Of a stretch of 64,000 nucleotides of DNA, positions 42,462 through 52,627 are shown one piece after another. Origin of the DNA: Sphingomonadales bacterium (GTDB lineage: Bacteria; Pseudomonadota; Alphaproteobacteria; Sphingomonadales; Sphingomonadaceae); NCBI GenBank assembly GCA_028871475.1, contig JAGWMZ010000001.1, positions 1-64,000 of the forward strand, given 5' to 3'. The notes under the pieces are model-generated. The model did no database searches, had not been told where the DNA came from, and saw only the letters and a list, made by a program, of their open reading frames with translations. A program made the position numbers and the translations under genes. Numbering within the stretch: the stretch's first letter is position 1; each line of letters begins with the position of its first letter.

Positions 42462-43397
42462 ATGGATCTGACCACCCTTCCCGTTCTCTCGCTGGCCAGC
42501 GATCCGGCGGAATTCGCCCGCGACATCGGCCAGAGCTTTCGCCAGTTCGGCTTTGCCATGGTCAAGGACCACGGCGTTGACGAAGCGCTGGTGAAGCGCG
42601 CCTGGGATCTGACCGAAGCCTTCTTCGCCCTGCCCGAGGAGGAGAAGCGCCGCTACCTCCTGGCCAATGGCGGCGCGCGCGGCTACACGCCGTTCAAGAC
42701 CGAGATCGCCAAGGGCGCCACCCGCCACGACCTCAAGGAATTCTGGCATATCGGCCGCGATCTGCCCGAGGGCAGCCCTCTTGCCGGCTCCAGCATGCCG
42801 CCCAACATCTGGCCTGAAAGGCCCGAGGGTTTCGAGGACACCTTCCGGGCGCTTTACGCCGCGCTGGACCACGCGGGCGAGCGCATTCTCTCAGCCATTG
42901 CCGTCGATCTGGGGTTGGACAAGCATTTCTTTGATGCCACCATCGAGGATGGCAATTCGGTGCTGCGCCTGCTGCATTACCCGCCGATCAAGGACGCCAC
43001 CGACGGCGCCATTCGCGCGGGCGCGCATGAGGACATCAACCTCATCACCCTGCTGCTGGGCGCGCAAGAGGCCGGCCTTGAGCTGCTGACCAAGAGCGAT
43101 GAATGGATGGAGGTCGCCCCGCCGCCCGGCGCCATCGTCATCAACATCGGCGACATGTTGCAGCGCCTGACCAACCATGTGCTGCCCTCCACCACCCATC
43201 GCGTGCGCAACCCCACCGCCGAGCGGGCCGCCCATTCGCGCTATTCGATGCCCTTTTTCCTGCATCTGCGCTCGGACTTCGTGTTCAAGACGCTGCCCGG
43301 CTGCATCACGGAAGAAAACCCGGATCGCTATCCGGTTTCGATCACGGCGGATGATTATCTGCAGGAACGCCTGCGCGAAATCGGCCTGAAAATGTAA
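42462..43397 (+). CDS. 2-oxoglutarate/Fe(II) oxygenase, isopenicillin-N-synthase-like
   Basis: The 311 residues have the DIOX_N region (RQFGFAMVKDHGVDEALVKR) and the 2OG-Fe(II) core: iron ligands in GAHEDINLITLL (HxD) and THRVRNP (distal His), and the 2-oxoglutarate clamp RYSMPFF (RxS). The bacterial relatives act on unknown small molecules. It is divergent from the EVE gene and followed by a D-2-hydroxyacid dehydrogenase 56 bp downstream. Confidence 0.88.
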   Translation: MDLTTLPVLSLASDPAEFARDIGQSFRQFGFAMVKDHGVDEALVKRAWDLTEAFFALPEEEKRRYLLANGGARGYTPFKTEIAKGATRHDLKEFWHIGRDLPEGSPLAGSSMPPNIWPERPEGFEDTFRALYAALDHAGERILSAIAVDLGLDKHFFDATIEDGNSVLRLLHYPPIKDATDGAIRAGAHEDINLITLLLGAQEAGLELLTKSDEWMEVAPPPGAIVINIGDMLQRLTNHVLPSTTHRVRNPTAERAAHSRYSMPFFLHLRSDFVFKTLPGCITEENPDRYPVSITADDYLQERLREIGLKM

Positions 43398-43453
43398 ACG
43401 CGATGGGGCGCACACCCTGCGCCTCCATCTCCAGATCAATGGTTGCCCCCACC

Positions 43454-44404
43454 ATGACCGACATTCTCATCACTGCCCCGATGCCCGACGTGGAACGGGG
43501 GCTGGAATCACACTTCACCCTGCACCGCTTGTGGGAAGCCAGCGATCAACAGGCGCTGCTGGCCGCGATTGGCCCGCGCATCGCCGGGCTTGCCGTATCA
43601 TCGGGCGGGGGCAGGCTTGGCGACGCGCTGCTGGCGCATCTGCCCAACCTCCAGATCGCGGCCAGCTTTGGTGTGGGTTACGATCACGTCGACCTGCCCG
43701 CCATCACCGCGCGAAAGCTGGTGGTCACGAACACACCGGGCGTGCTGACCGAGGAGGTGGCGGACCTCACGCTGGGTCTGCTACTGGCCACCCTGCGCCA
43801 GATCCCGGCGGCGGAACGTTTCCTGCGCGCCGGGCAATGGGAAACGCGGAAATTCCCGCTCTCGCCCTCGCTGCGTGGACGGCGCGTAGGGATATTGGGC
43901 CTGGGCGACATCGGCCTGGCCACGGCACGCAGGCTGGAGGCCTGCGGCGTGGAGATCGCCTATCACACCCGCCATCCGCGCGACGTGCCCTATGCCTATT
44001 TCGACAGCCCTGTGGCGCTGGCCGGCGCGGTCGATGTGCTGATCGTGCTGGTCCCGGGCGGAGCGGCGACCCATCATCTGGTGGATACCGCCGTGCTGAC
44101 CGCGCTCGGCCCCGACGGGGTGCTCATCAATGTGGCGCGCGGGGCTGTGGTGGATACCCATGCGCTGATCGAAGCCTTGCGGGACGGCACCATCCTGTCT
44201 GCCGGGCTCGATGTCTTCGAGGAGGAGCCCCATGTCCCGCAGGCCCTGCTCGACATGCCCCATGTCGTGCTGCTGCCGCATATCGGCTCGGCATCGGTGG
44301 TGACGCGCGCGGCCATGTCGAAACTGGTGGTGGACAATCTGGTCAGCTGGTTCGAGACCGGCACGGCGCTGACCCCCATCGGGGAAAGCCGACCCTTCCT
44401 TTAA
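43454..44404 (+). CDS. D-2-hydroxyacid dehydrogenase (glyoxylate/hydroxypyruvate reductase type)
   Basis: The 316 residues bind NAD(P)H through GILGLGDIGLATARRL. The catalytic Arg is in NVARGAVVD, Glu in DVFEEEP and His in LLPHIGSAS. It reduces short 2-keto acids such as glyoxylate or hydroxypyruvate. The exact substrate is not clear. The start is ATG 43454 rather than the longer frame from 43403. Its stop codon overlaps the stop of the convergent membrane gene. Confidence 0.9.
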   Translation: MTDILITAPMPDVERGLESHFTLHRLWEASDQQALLAAIGPRIAGLAVSSGGGRLGDALLAHLPNLQIAASFGVGYDHVDLPAITARKLVVTNTPGVLTEEVADLTLGLLLATLRQIPAAERFLRAGQWETRKFPLSPSLRGRRVGILGLGDIGLATARRLEACGVEIAYHTRHPRDVPYAYFDSPVALAGAVDVLIVLVPGGAATHHLVDTAVLTALGPDGVLINVARGAVVDTHALIEALRDGTILSAGLDVFEEEPHVPQALLDMPHVVLLPHIGSASVVTRAAMSKLVVDNLVSWFETGTALTPIGESRPFL

Positions 44405-45072
44405 ACCAGCAGACCATAAGCGGGCTGGAGAAAAAAATGTCCTCCCACCGAGGCAATCTCGGTGGTGAGGAAACCATAGCGCCAGTAAATCCAGGCCCAC
44501 AGCACACCGGGCGCGACATAGCGCACCGACCAATAGCCCAGTTCCGCCAGTGACGGCGCATCATCCACCGTCAGCCAGACGTTCAGCCCGATGTTGATCA
44601 TCTGCGCCATCAGACCGGCCAAAAGCACCACAGGCAACTGCGGTTTTGTCTTGGCATGGAACCGCTGCAAGCCAAACATCATGAGCGAGAAAACAAACAG
44701 ACGGTAGATCACATTTTCATAGAAGGCCCGGCCCATAAAGACGATCCAGCGCCCGACCAGGGGAGAATGGGCCAGCGCCAGCGTGCCTTGCGGCAACAGG
44801 CGATGAAACAGAACGACATCGAGCAGCAGGACATAGGCGGCTCCGCCCGGCGCGAAAAGCAGGCCAACCCCCACCCCGCCTTGCAGGTTGAGCCCCGCGC
44901 GCTGACCAAGCCATCCCCCACCCATGGCCAATGCCCCAACGAGCAGCATATGCAGCCTCAGGTCGCCAGATGTGAGCAGGCTGATACCCCGGTCGAAAGG
45001 CAGAAAGGCGGCGATGATCATCGCGATCACGGCCAGCGGCAGCGTTGATTTCCAAGGGAAAGGCTCAGTCAT
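44401..45072 (-). CDS. Integral membrane protein, degenerate CPBP-protease-like
   Basis: The 223 residues contain about seven hydrophobic segments. FYENVIYRLFVF in the middle resembles the EExxxR motif of CPBP intramembrane proteases, but the second Glu is Asn, and GGHFFLQPAYG near the end could be the His motif. It may be an inactive or divergent member, and the assignment is tentative. It is convergent with the dehydrogenase gene: the two stops share bases 44401-44404. Confidence 0.55.
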   Translation of the reverse strand: MTEPFPWKSTLPLAVIAMIIAAFLPFDRGISLLTSGDLRLHMLLVGALAMGGGWLGQRAGLNLQGGVGVGLLFAPGGAAYVLLLDVVLFHRLLPQGTLALAHSPLVGRWIVFMGRAFYENVIYRLFVFSLMMFGLQRFHAKTKPQLPVVLLAGLMAQMINIGLNVWLTVDDAPSLAELGYWSVRYVAPGVLWAWIYWRYGFLTTEIASVGGHFFLQPAYGLLV

Positions 45073-45107
45073 GCCGATGAGCGTAGACCATAAAAATTGG
45101 GATCGCC

Positions 45108-47168
45108 TTACCCGCCGCGCAAAAGCTGAACGCCCCAGTCACGCTCGAAGAGATAAAGCAACAGCCGCGCCGCCTCGCCCCGGTCCCCCACCAACCCGCC
45201 GTCACGTTCCATCAGCAGGCGGGCATCATCATGGGCCAGCGGCAAGAGGCGCTGGATCTGCTCGAGGCTGGCCACGCGGAACGGCGTATCGCCCGACTGA
45301 CGTGTGCCCAGCAATTCACCGCCGCCGCGCAGGCGCAAATCCTCCTCGGCCAGGCGGAAGCCATCCTGCGTCTCGCGCATCAGAGCCAGACGTTCACGCG
45401 CAACTTCCGACAAAGTGTCGCCACGCAGCAGCAGGCAGACCGACTTCTCGCTCCCCCGACCCACGCGCCCGCGCAGCTGGTGAAGCTGGGCCAGACCAAA
45501 GCGCTCGGCCTGCTCGATCACCATCAGCGTGGCATTGGGTACATCGACGCCCACCTCGATCACCGTGGTCGCCACCAGCAATTTCGCCTCATTGCGCGAG
45601 AAACGCTCCATGGCGGCATCCTTGGCCTCGGGCTTCATCTGCCCATGGACCAGCACGACATCGTCGCCGAAAATCGCCGCCAGATCGGCATGGCGCGCCT
45701 CGGCGGCGGCAAGGTCGGCGGTCTCGCTCTCGCGCACCATGGGGCAGACCCAATAGGCCTGCTGCCCGGTCTCGAAATGGCGGCGCAGAGCGGCGGCCAC
45801 ATCGCCCAGACGCTCCTGCGCGACCACCCGCGTGTCGATCGCCTGCCGCCCAGGGGGCAGTTCGTCGAGACGGCTCACATCCATCTCGCCATATTGCGCC
45901 AGCGTCAGCGTGCGGGGAATGGGCGTGGCGGTCATGGCGAGGCAATGCGGCGTGCGGCGGCCCTTCTGGGTCAGCATCAACCGCTGACCGACGCCGAAAC
46001 GATGCTGCTCGTCGATCACCACCAGCGCGAGATCCTTGTAGACCACCGCATCCTGAAAGATGGCATGGGTGCCCACCACCATCTGGATCGAGCCATCCAT
46101 CAGCCCCATCAGAATGCCTTCGCGCGCCTTGCCCTTGTCGCGGCCGGTCAGCAGGGCGATGGTGACGCCGGTGGGCGCCAGCATCCGGCGCAGCGTCTCG
46201 AAATGCTGGCGCGCGAGGATTTCGGTGGGCGCCAGCAAGGCCGCCTGCGCCCCCGCCTCCACGGCGATGAGCATGGATTCGAGCGCCACCACCGTTTTGC
46301 CGCTGCCCACATCACCTTGCAGCAAACGCAGCATCGGGGAAGGCTGGAGAAGATCGCCCTCAATCTCGGCAATCGCGCGCGCCTGTGCGCCGGTCAGGGC
46401 GAAGGGCAGAGACAGGCGCGAACGCAAGCGGCCATCGCCGCGCAGAACCTGCCCCGCCGCGCGGCGGTTGCTGGCGCGCACCAGCATCAGCGCCAAACTG
46501 TTGGCCAGCAATTCGTCATAGGCCAGCCGGTCCCGCGCCTTGCCATCCTCGCCCTTGTGGGCGGCCAGCATGGCCTCGTGCCAATCGGGCCAGCCCTCAC
46601 GCTTTTTGAGCGATGGCTCAATCCATTCGGGCAGTTCCGTCACATGGGTCAGCGCCTGGGCGATCACCGCCCCGAGCCGCCCCTGCGTCAGCCCTTCGGA
46701 CAGGGGATAGACCGGCTCGACCACCTTGCCCATCGCCGCGGCACCATCCGAACCGATGGTTTCGGGATGCACGATCTGCAGCGATTGTCCGAACTGATCG
46801 AGCCGCCCGGCGATCCAGCGGCTTTCCTCCAGCGGCAATTGCTTGCGCGCCCAGCCGGCATTGCGCCCGAAAAACACCAGCGCGCACAGATTCCCCGCGC
46901 CATCGCGCGCCATGATGCGAAAAGGAGTGCGCGGGCTGCCACCACCGCGATACTCAACGGGGGTCAGTTCGATGATGATCTGTTCGCCCACCGCGCCTTC
47001 GTCCAGCGCGGGCAGCACCCGGCGGCTGACGAAACGGTCAGGCAGATGGTAGAGAAAATCCCTGATCCGTGTCAGCCCCAGCTTCTCCAGCGGGCGCGAC
47101 AGGCCGGGGCCCACGCCCTTCAATCCATCGGCACTGGCAAACAGGGGGTTCAGTCGGTCGGGACGCAT
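45108..47168 (-). CDS. recG: ATP-dependent DNA helicase RecG
   Basis: The 686 residues form RecG, which remodels stalled replication forks and branched DNA. It has an N-terminal wedge/OB domain (IIIELTPVEYRGGGSPRTPF), Walker A LLQGDVGSGKTVVALES, LVVIDEQHRFGVGQR (DEQH box), MTATPIPRTL and the TRG-like QLRGRVGRG region. It is divergent from sdhE with 106 bp between. Confidence 0.96.
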   Translation of the reverse strand: MRPDRLNPLFASADGLKGVGPGLSRPLEKLGLTRIRDFLYHLPDRFVSRRVLPALDEGAVGEQIIIELTPVEYRGGGSPRTPFRIMARDGAGNLCALVFFGRNAGWARKQLPLEESRWIAGRLDQFGQSLQIVHPETIGSDGAAAMGKVVEPVYPLSEGLTQGRLGAVIAQALTHVTELPEWIEPSLKKREGWPDWHEAMLAAHKGEDGKARDRLAYDELLANSLALMLVRASNRRAAGQVLRGDGRLRSRLSLPFALTGAQARAIAEIEGDLLQPSPMLRLLQGDVGSGKTVVALESMLIAVEAGAQAALLAPTEILARQHFETLRRMLAPTGVTIALLTGRDKGKAREGILMGLMDGSIQMVVGTHAIFQDAVVYKDLALVVIDEQHRFGVGQRLMLTQKGRRTPHCLAMTATPIPRTLTLAQYGEMDVSRLDELPPGRQAIDTRVVAQERLGDVAAALRRHFETGQQAYWVCPMVRESETADLAAAEARHADLAAIFGDDVVLVHGQMKPEAKDAAMERFSRNEAKLLVATTVIEVGVDVPNATLMVIEQAERFGLAQLHQLRGRVGRGSEKSVCLLLRGDTLSEVARERLALMRETQDGFRLAEEDLRLRGGGELLGTRQSGDTPFRVASLEQIQRLLPLAHDDARLLMERDGGLVGDRGEAARLLLYLFERDWGVQLLRGG

Positions 47169-47274
47169 GACATGTTCTCATAATGATCGCAGCGCATTTG
47201 GCCAGCGCGGCATCGACGAAAGCCGTTGATCACCCGCCCTTGATCTGGCGCGCGCACTGGCCTAACCCGCCGCC

Positions 47275-47556
47275 ATGACCGACCAGAGCCCCGCCCATCA
47301 GGCCCGCCTCAAGCGCCTTCATTTCCGTGCCTGGCACCGTGGCACGCGTGAGGCGGACTATATGATCGGCTGCTTCTTCGACCATTTCCACGGGCAATGG
47401 AGCGAGGAGGAACTGGTCTGGTTCGAAACGCTGATCGAGGAAGAGGATGTCGACATCCTCGGCTGGGCGCTGGGCTCGCTGGCCATTCCCGCCGAATATC
47501 AGGGCCCCATGATGGACCGCATGCGCAAGCTCGATTATGTGGACATTCCGCGCTGA
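47275..47556 (+). CDS. sdhE: FAD assembly factor SdhE
   Basis: The 93-residue helical protein helps to attach FAD covalently to succinate dehydrogenase. The family motif is HRGTREADYMIGCFFDHF (RGxxExD) near residue 22, followed by LVWFETLIEEEDVDILGW. The size and location between recG and mfd fit the usual arrangement in this group. Confidence 0.92.
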   Translation: MTDQSPAHQARLKRLHFRAWHRGTREADYMIGCFFDHFHGQWSEEELVWFETLIEEEDVDILGWALGSLAIPAEYQGPMMDRMRKLDYVDIPR

Positions 47557-47699
47557 TCAGGTTTTGTTCTTCTCCGTGCTTTCCTCCATCGCCGCGCTGC
47601 TCTAAGGGCGCCTGAGAAACGCCCCCGCCTGCCGAATCGGCATGGTGGGTACTTTGCCGTGGGCGCGCCTGCGGTGTCGATGTGTTGAAGGCCCGCCCC

Positions 47700-50600
47700 A
47701 TGCCCGATCTTGCCCGCATTCTCTCCGCCCGCTCGCCGCTGACGCTGGCCAGCCTGGCGCGTGGCAGCCAGCCCATGGTGCTGGCCGATCTGGCGCGGGC
47801 GGCAGCGGTGAAAGGGGGCCGCGCGGTCTTCGTCGCGCCCGATGATGCGGCGATGCGCGCCATTGGCGAGGCGGCGCAGGTCTTTGCGCCGGAACTGGCC
47901 ATCCTTGAATTTCCGGCATGGGACTGCCTGCCCTATGACCGCGCCAGCCCGGCGGTGTCGATCTCCACGCGGCGTCTGGCGGCCCTGCACCAGTTGCAGC
48001 AGAAGGTGGAGGGGCCGCAATTGCTGCTCACCACGGTGGGCGCACTGACCCAGCGGGTGCTCACGCCTTTCCGCATCCGCGAATCCGTGCGGCTGCTGAA
48101 ACCCGGCGTGGAGATCGGGCGGGAGAGCCTGACCGCTTTGCTCGCCCGCGCCGGCTATTCGCGCACTGACACGGTGGCCGATGCCGGTGAATATGCGGTG
48201 CGCGGCTCGATCTTCGACATCTTTCCCAGCGGGCTCGACCAGGGGTTGCGGCTGGATTTCTTCGGTGACGAGATCGAAACGATCCGCCTGTTCGACCCAT
48301 CCACCCAGCGCACCACCGGCACGTTGGCCCAGCACCTGCTGCTGCCCGCCAGCGAGGCGCTGCTCGATGATGAGAGCATCAAGCGTTTTCGCACGCGCTA
48401 TCGCGAAAAATTCGCCGCCCATGCGACGATGGACCCGCTCTATCAGGCGGTCTCCGACGGGCGCCGCCTGGCGGGGATGGAACATTGGCTGCCGCTGCTC
48501 GAAGACCGGCTCGTTACGCTCTTCGACCATCTGGGCAAGAGCGATGTGTTGCTGGTGGAGGCCAGTGCGCAAGGCGCCATCGACGAGCGTCTGTCCGACA
48601 TTGCCGATTACTTCCACGCGCGCACAGACCCCGAAGCGCAGAAGAAATCCGGCGCCTATCGCCCGATGGAGCCCTCCGCGCTCTATCTCGGCAAGGAGGA
48701 GCTGAGTGCGGCGCTGGCGGGTTGGCCCGCCCATACCGCCCAGCCCTTCCCTCAGCCCGACAGCGACCATACTGTCGATTTCGGCTTTTCAGGCGCGCGT
48801 GATTTCGCGCCGGAACGCGCGCGCGGCGACAATCCCTATGAGGCCGCCGCCCGCCATCTGATCAGCCAGGCCGAGGCGGGGCGCAAGGCGGTCCTCGCCT
48901 GCTATTCCACCGGCAGCCGGGCGCGCATCACCTCCATTCTGGCCGAGGCGCAGTCACCCGGCCCGGTGATGGCAGAAAGCTGGCAGGACGCTCTGGGCAA
49001 GGCGGCGGGGCAAGGCGGCGGCACGGGCCGGGTGGTCGCCATCGTCCTGCCGCTGGAAAGCGGCTTTGCCAGCGAGACAATGGAGGTCGTCACCGAGCAG
49101 GACCTGCTGGGCGACCGCCTCGTGCGCCGCAAGAAAAAGAAAAAGTCGGCAGATGCTTTTCTGGCCGAGCTTTCCGCGCTCTCGCCGGGCGATCTGGTGG
49201 TCCATATGGACCATGGCATCGGCAAATATGAAGGGCTGCAATCGGTGCCCGTGGGCGGGTCGCCCCATGATTGCGTGATGCTGACCTATGCCGGGGGGGA
49301 CAAGCTCTACATCCCGGTCGAGAATCTCGATGTCCTCTCGCGCTTTGGCGCGGAGAACGAAGGCGTGGCGCTGGACCGGCTCGGCGGCGAAGCATGGCAG
49401 AAGCGCCGTGCCAAGCTCAAGGAGCGCATCCGCGAGATCGCGCATGAGTTGCTCAAGACCGCCGCGCTGCGCGCCCTGCGGGTGGCTCCGGCTTTGACGG
49501 CCGATCCCTCCAGCTTCGCGCCTTTCGTCGATCGCTTCCCTTGGCAGGAAACCGAGGATCAGGACGCAGCCATCGAGGATGTGTTGAACGACATGGCCTC
49601 AGGCCGCCCGATGGACCGGCTGGTCTGCGGCGACGTTGGCTTCGGCAAGACCGAAGTGGCCCTGCGCGCGGCCTTTGTGGCAGCCATGGCTGGGATGCAG
49701 GTGGTGGTGGTGGCGCCTACCACCCTCCTCGCCCGCCAGCATCACAAGAGCTTTGCCGAACGCTTCAACGGCTTCCCGCTGGAGGTTGGGCGCCTCTCAC
49801 GTCTGGTGCCCGAGAAGGAAGCTTCGGCCACCCGCGCCGGACTGGCCGAAGGCACGGTGGATGTGGTGGTGGGCACCCATGCCATTCTGGCCAAGACGAT
49901 CAAGTTCAAACGCCTGGGTCTCGTCATCGTCGATGAGGAGCAGCGTTTCGGCGTCAACCACAAGGAGCGGCTGAAGCAATTGCGCGCCGATGTGCATATG
50001 CTGACGCTGACCGCCACGCCCATTCCCCGCACGCTGCAAATGGCGATGTCGGGCCTGCGCGAACTCTCCACCATCCAGACCCCGCCGGTCGACCGCCTTG
50101 CCGTGCGCACCTATGTGATGGAATGGGACGAGATGGTGATGCGCGAGGCGCTGATGCGCGAACACCATCGCGGCGGTCAGAGCTTCATCGTCGTGCCGCG
50201 CATCTCGGACATGGCCGAGGTAGAGGAATGGCTGCGCACCCATGTGCCCGAGGTCAAATTCGTTTCGGCCCACGGCCAGATGGCGGCCAGCGAAGTGGAG
50301 GAGCGGATGAGCGCCTTCTACGAGCGCAAATATGACGTGCTGCTCTCCACCACCATCGTGGAAAGCGGCATCGACATCCCATCGGCCAACACCATCATCA
50401 TTCACCGCGCGGACCGCTTCGGGCTGGCACAGCTTTATCAGCTTCGCGGGCGCGTGGGCCGCTCGAAATTGCGCGCCTATGCCTATCTGACGACGCCGGC
50501 GGGCCGGGTGCTGAACGAAACGGCGGAAAAGCGGTTGAAGGTGCTGGGTGACCTCGATTCGCTGGGTGCCGGCTTCCAGCTTGCCAGCCATGACCTCGAC

Positions 50601-51224
50601 ATTCGCGGCGCAGGCAATCTGCTGGGCGATGAGCAATCAGGCCATATCCGCGAGGTGGGCTTCGAACTCTACCAGTCGATGCTGGAGGATGCCATTCTGG
50701 CCGCCAAGGCGGGTGACTATGGGCTGGAACGCGACAGCACCAAGGGTCTCTCGCCCCAGATCACCGTCGACGCGCCCATCATGATCCCCGAGGATTACGT
50801 GCCGGATCTCGCCGTGCGCATGGCGCTCTATCGCCGCCTCAACGATGCGGAAGATGCCGGCGAGGTCGAAGCCCTGTCCGCCGAAATGATCGACCGCTTC
50901 GGTCCGCTGCCCCCGGCAACGGCCAATCTGGTGCAGCTCATCCAGATCAAGCGTCAGGCGATCGAGGCGCATATCGCCAAGATCGACGTTGGCCCCAAGG
51001 GCACGCTCGTCTCCTTCCACAACGACTCCTTCCCCGACCCCGCCGGGCTGGTGGCCTATGCGGCGCGGCTGGAAGGGACGATCAAGCTGCGGCCCGACAA
51101 CAAGCTGGTGGTGCAGCGGGCATGGGGCGATCCCAAGGCGCGGCTCAACGGCTTGTTGCAGCTTACCAAGGGGTTGAGCACGATTGTTCGCAAGAAGCAG
51201 AAGGTTGAAAAGAGCAAGAAATAA
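47700..51224 (+). CDS. mfd: Transcription-repair coupling factor Mfd
   Basis: This 1174-residue translocase removes stalled RNA polymerase and recruits UvrA for transcription-coupled repair. Domain order: UvrB-like N-terminus (LEFPAWDCLPYDR), RNA-polymerase-interacting CarD-like domain (SPGDLVVHMDHGIGKYEGL near 495), helicase with DVGFGKTEVALRAAF, VDEEQRFGV (DEEQ box), and the translocation motif QLRGRVGRS. The C-terminal TRCF domain is complete. ATG 47700 (MPDLARIL) was chosen over an upstream GTG at 47682. Confidence 0.96.
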   Translation: MPDLARILSARSPLTLASLARGSQPMVLADLARAAAVKGGRAVFVAPDDAAMRAIGEAAQVFAPELAILEFPAWDCLPYDRASPAVSISTRRLAALHQLQQKVEGPQLLLTTVGALTQRVLTPFRIRESVRLLKPGVEIGRESLTALLARAGYSRTDTVADAGEYAVRGSIFDIFPSGLDQGLRLDFFGDEIETIRLFDPSTQRTTGTLAQHLLLPASEALLDDESIKRFRTRYREKFAAHATMDPLYQAVSDGRRLAGMEHWLPLLEDRLVTLFDHLGKSDVLLVEASAQGAIDERLSDIADYFHARTDPEAQKKSGAYRPMEPSALYLGKEELSAALAGWPAHTAQPFPQPDSDHTVDFGFSGARDFAPERARGDNPYEAAARHLISQAEAGRKAVLACYSTGSRARITSILAEAQSPGPVMAESWQDALGKAAGQGGGTGRVVAIVLPLESGFASETMEVVTEQDLLGDRLVRRKKKKKSADAFLAELSALSPGDLVVHMDHGIGKYEGLQSVPVGGSPHDCVMLTYAGGDKLYIPVENLDVLSRFGAENEGVALDRLGGEAWQKRRAKLKERIREIAHELLKTAALRALRVAPALTADPSSFAPFVDRFPWQETEDQDAAIEDVLNDMASGRPMDRLVCGDVGFGKTEVALRAAFVAAMAGMQVVVVAPTTLLARQHHKSFAERFNGFPLEVGRLSRLVPEKEASATRAGLAEGTVDVVVGTHAILAKTIKFKRLGLVIVDEEQRFGVNHKERLKQLRADVHMLTLTATPIPRTLQMAMSGLRELSTIQTPPVDRLAVRTYVMEWDEMVMREALMREHHRGGQSFIVVPRISDMAEVEEWLRTHVPEVKFVSAHGQMAASEVEERMSAFYERKYDVLLSTTIVESGIDIPSANTIIIHRADRFGLAQLYQLRGRVGRSKLRAYAYLTTPAGRVLNETAEKRLKVLGDLDSLGAGFQLASHDLDIRGAGNLLGDEQSGHIREVGFELYQSMLEDAILAAKAGDYGLERDSTKGLSPQITVDAPIMIPEDYVPDLAVRMALYRRLNDAEDAGEVEALSAEMIDRFGPLPPATANLVQLIQIKRQAIEAHIAKIDVGPKGTLVSFHNDSFPDPAGLVAYAARLEGTIKLRPDNKLVVQRAWGDPKARLNGLLQLTKGLSTIVRKKQKVEKSKK

Positions 51225-51250
51225 AGTGTGAGGGCCATTGCCCTCGCACC

Positions 51251-52627
51251 CTATCCCTTCTTCCCTTCCTCCAGAGCCAAGGCGAGAAACTCCGCCCCAC
51301 TCATCGGCTGGGCCCGCACGAAGCCCTGATAATAGGCACATCCCTCGCGGGCGACAGCCAGCCTTTGCGGCTCGCTCTCGATCCCCTCGGCAATCACTTC
51401 CAGATCGAGCGCCCGCGCCATGGCGGCAATCGCGCGCAACACGGCCAGATCGCGCGGGTCCTCGGTGATGCCATCGACCATCGAGCGGTCGAGCTTGAGA
51501 TAATGCAGCGGCAGCGTCTTCAAATATCGGAAATTGCAGAAGCCCGCGCCGAAATCATCGAGCGCGATGCGGATCCCCTGGGCGGCCAGGTCGGCCAATG
51601 ATCTTTCGGCAAGACTCATATCAGCAACCAACACCTGCTCGGTCACTTCCAGCGTCAGCCTGTCGCTGGGAAAACCAGTCTTGCCCAAAGCCCGGCCAAG
51701 ATCGAAGGGGAAGCTGCCCGCCGACAGATCCGCAGCCGTGACGTTGAGCGAAAGGCGCAAGGGCGCCGGCCATGCCGCCGCCGCTTTCAGTGATTCCTGC
51801 GCGATATGGCGCGACAGCGGCACGGTGTAATCGGCCCGCTCAGCAATGGAAAACAAAGCCCCGGCGCCGATCCGCCCCAGCTTGGGATGCCGCCAGCGGG
51901 CCAGCGCTTCGGCGCCCGACAGGCGCTCTTCGGCCAGTTCGCCCTCGGGTCGCGCTTGCCAGCTCAGCGCGAATTGCGGCTGGAAGAGAACCTCGATCTC
52001 CTTGCGGTCGATCGCCATCAGCAAATCGGCCTCAAGCTGGGCCGCCGTGCGCCCGGCCCGCGTCGCCTGCCCGTCGGCCCAGAGCACGCGGCGCCCCTGA
52101 TGATGCTGGACCACGGCATAGGTCTGCGCCAGACGGTCGAGCACGCTCTCGCTGCTTTCGCCTTCCAGCACGCGCAGCAAGGCCACACGCGGCGAAAGGC
52201 GCAAGGTGCCCGCGCGGCGCACGATCGGGCGCCCGACCCGGTCTGCCAATTGCTCGGCAAACATTTGCCAGCGTTCCCGGCTGCAGGGCTCATCGGCAAT
52301 AAGCAGGAAGGTTCCGCCCGTTCCCCGCGCCACCATCCAGGGGCCGGCAAGCTGCTCCTGCGCGAAATGGGTGATACGGCCGGCCACCTGCGCCAGCGCA
52401 TCGTCGCCCGCCGCCGCGCCATAGGCCAGATTGACCGTCTCGAACCGGCGAAGGCCCAGCAGCAAAGTGTGGATGCGCGTTGCCGGGGCCGGTTCATCGG
52501 GGGCCTCGCCGCCCTTGCTGCTCCACTCCGTCAGCCGCTCGCGCGCCATCTCCAGCCCGGGCAGGCCGACCAGCTCGTCATGCGTATGGGGCCCCTCCAG
52601 CGTGAGCCGCACGTCATCCATCGTCAT
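51251..52627 (-). CDS. EAL-domain c-di-GMP phosphodiesterase with degenerate GGDEF domain
   Basis: The 458 residues hold a GGDEF-like domain at about 30-190 whose signature is lost (GTGGTFLLIAD in place of GGDEF), so it should not synthesise c-di-GMP. The EAL domain at about 200-450 retains the active-site pattern: SGAEALARWRHP (EAL), LEVTEQ, ALDDFGAGF, KLDRS, VIAEGIES and YYQGFVRAQPM. It is probably an active phosphodiesterase. No sensor or membrane segment is seen. It is divergent from nadK. Confidence 0.88.
   Translation of the reverse strand: MTMDDVRLTLEGPHTHDELVGLPGLEMARERLTEWSSKGGEAPDEPAPATRIHTLLLGLRRFETVNLAYGAAAGDDALAQVAGRITHFAQEQLAGPWMVARGTGGTFLLIADEPCSRERWQMFAEQLADRVGRPIVRRAGTLRLSPRVALLRVLEGESSESVLDRLAQTYAVVQHHQGRRVLWADGQATRAGRTAAQLEADLLMAIDRKEIEVLFQPQFALSWQARPEGELAEERLSGAEALARWRHPKLGRIGAGALFSIAERADYTVPLSRHIAQESLKAAAAWPAPLRLSLNVTAADLSAGSFPFDLGRALGKTGFPSDRLTLEVTEQVLVADMSLAERSLADLAAQGIRIALDDFGAGFCNFRYLKTLPLHYLKLDRSMVDGITEDPRDLAVLRAIAAMARALDLEVIAEGIESEPQRLAVAREGCAYYQGFVRAQPMSGAEFLALALEEGKKG

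Noticed and set aside
45231..47183. A rightward open frame of 650 codons opposite recG
   Set aside because: Antisense shadow of recG, rich in His, Gln and Arg, without domains.
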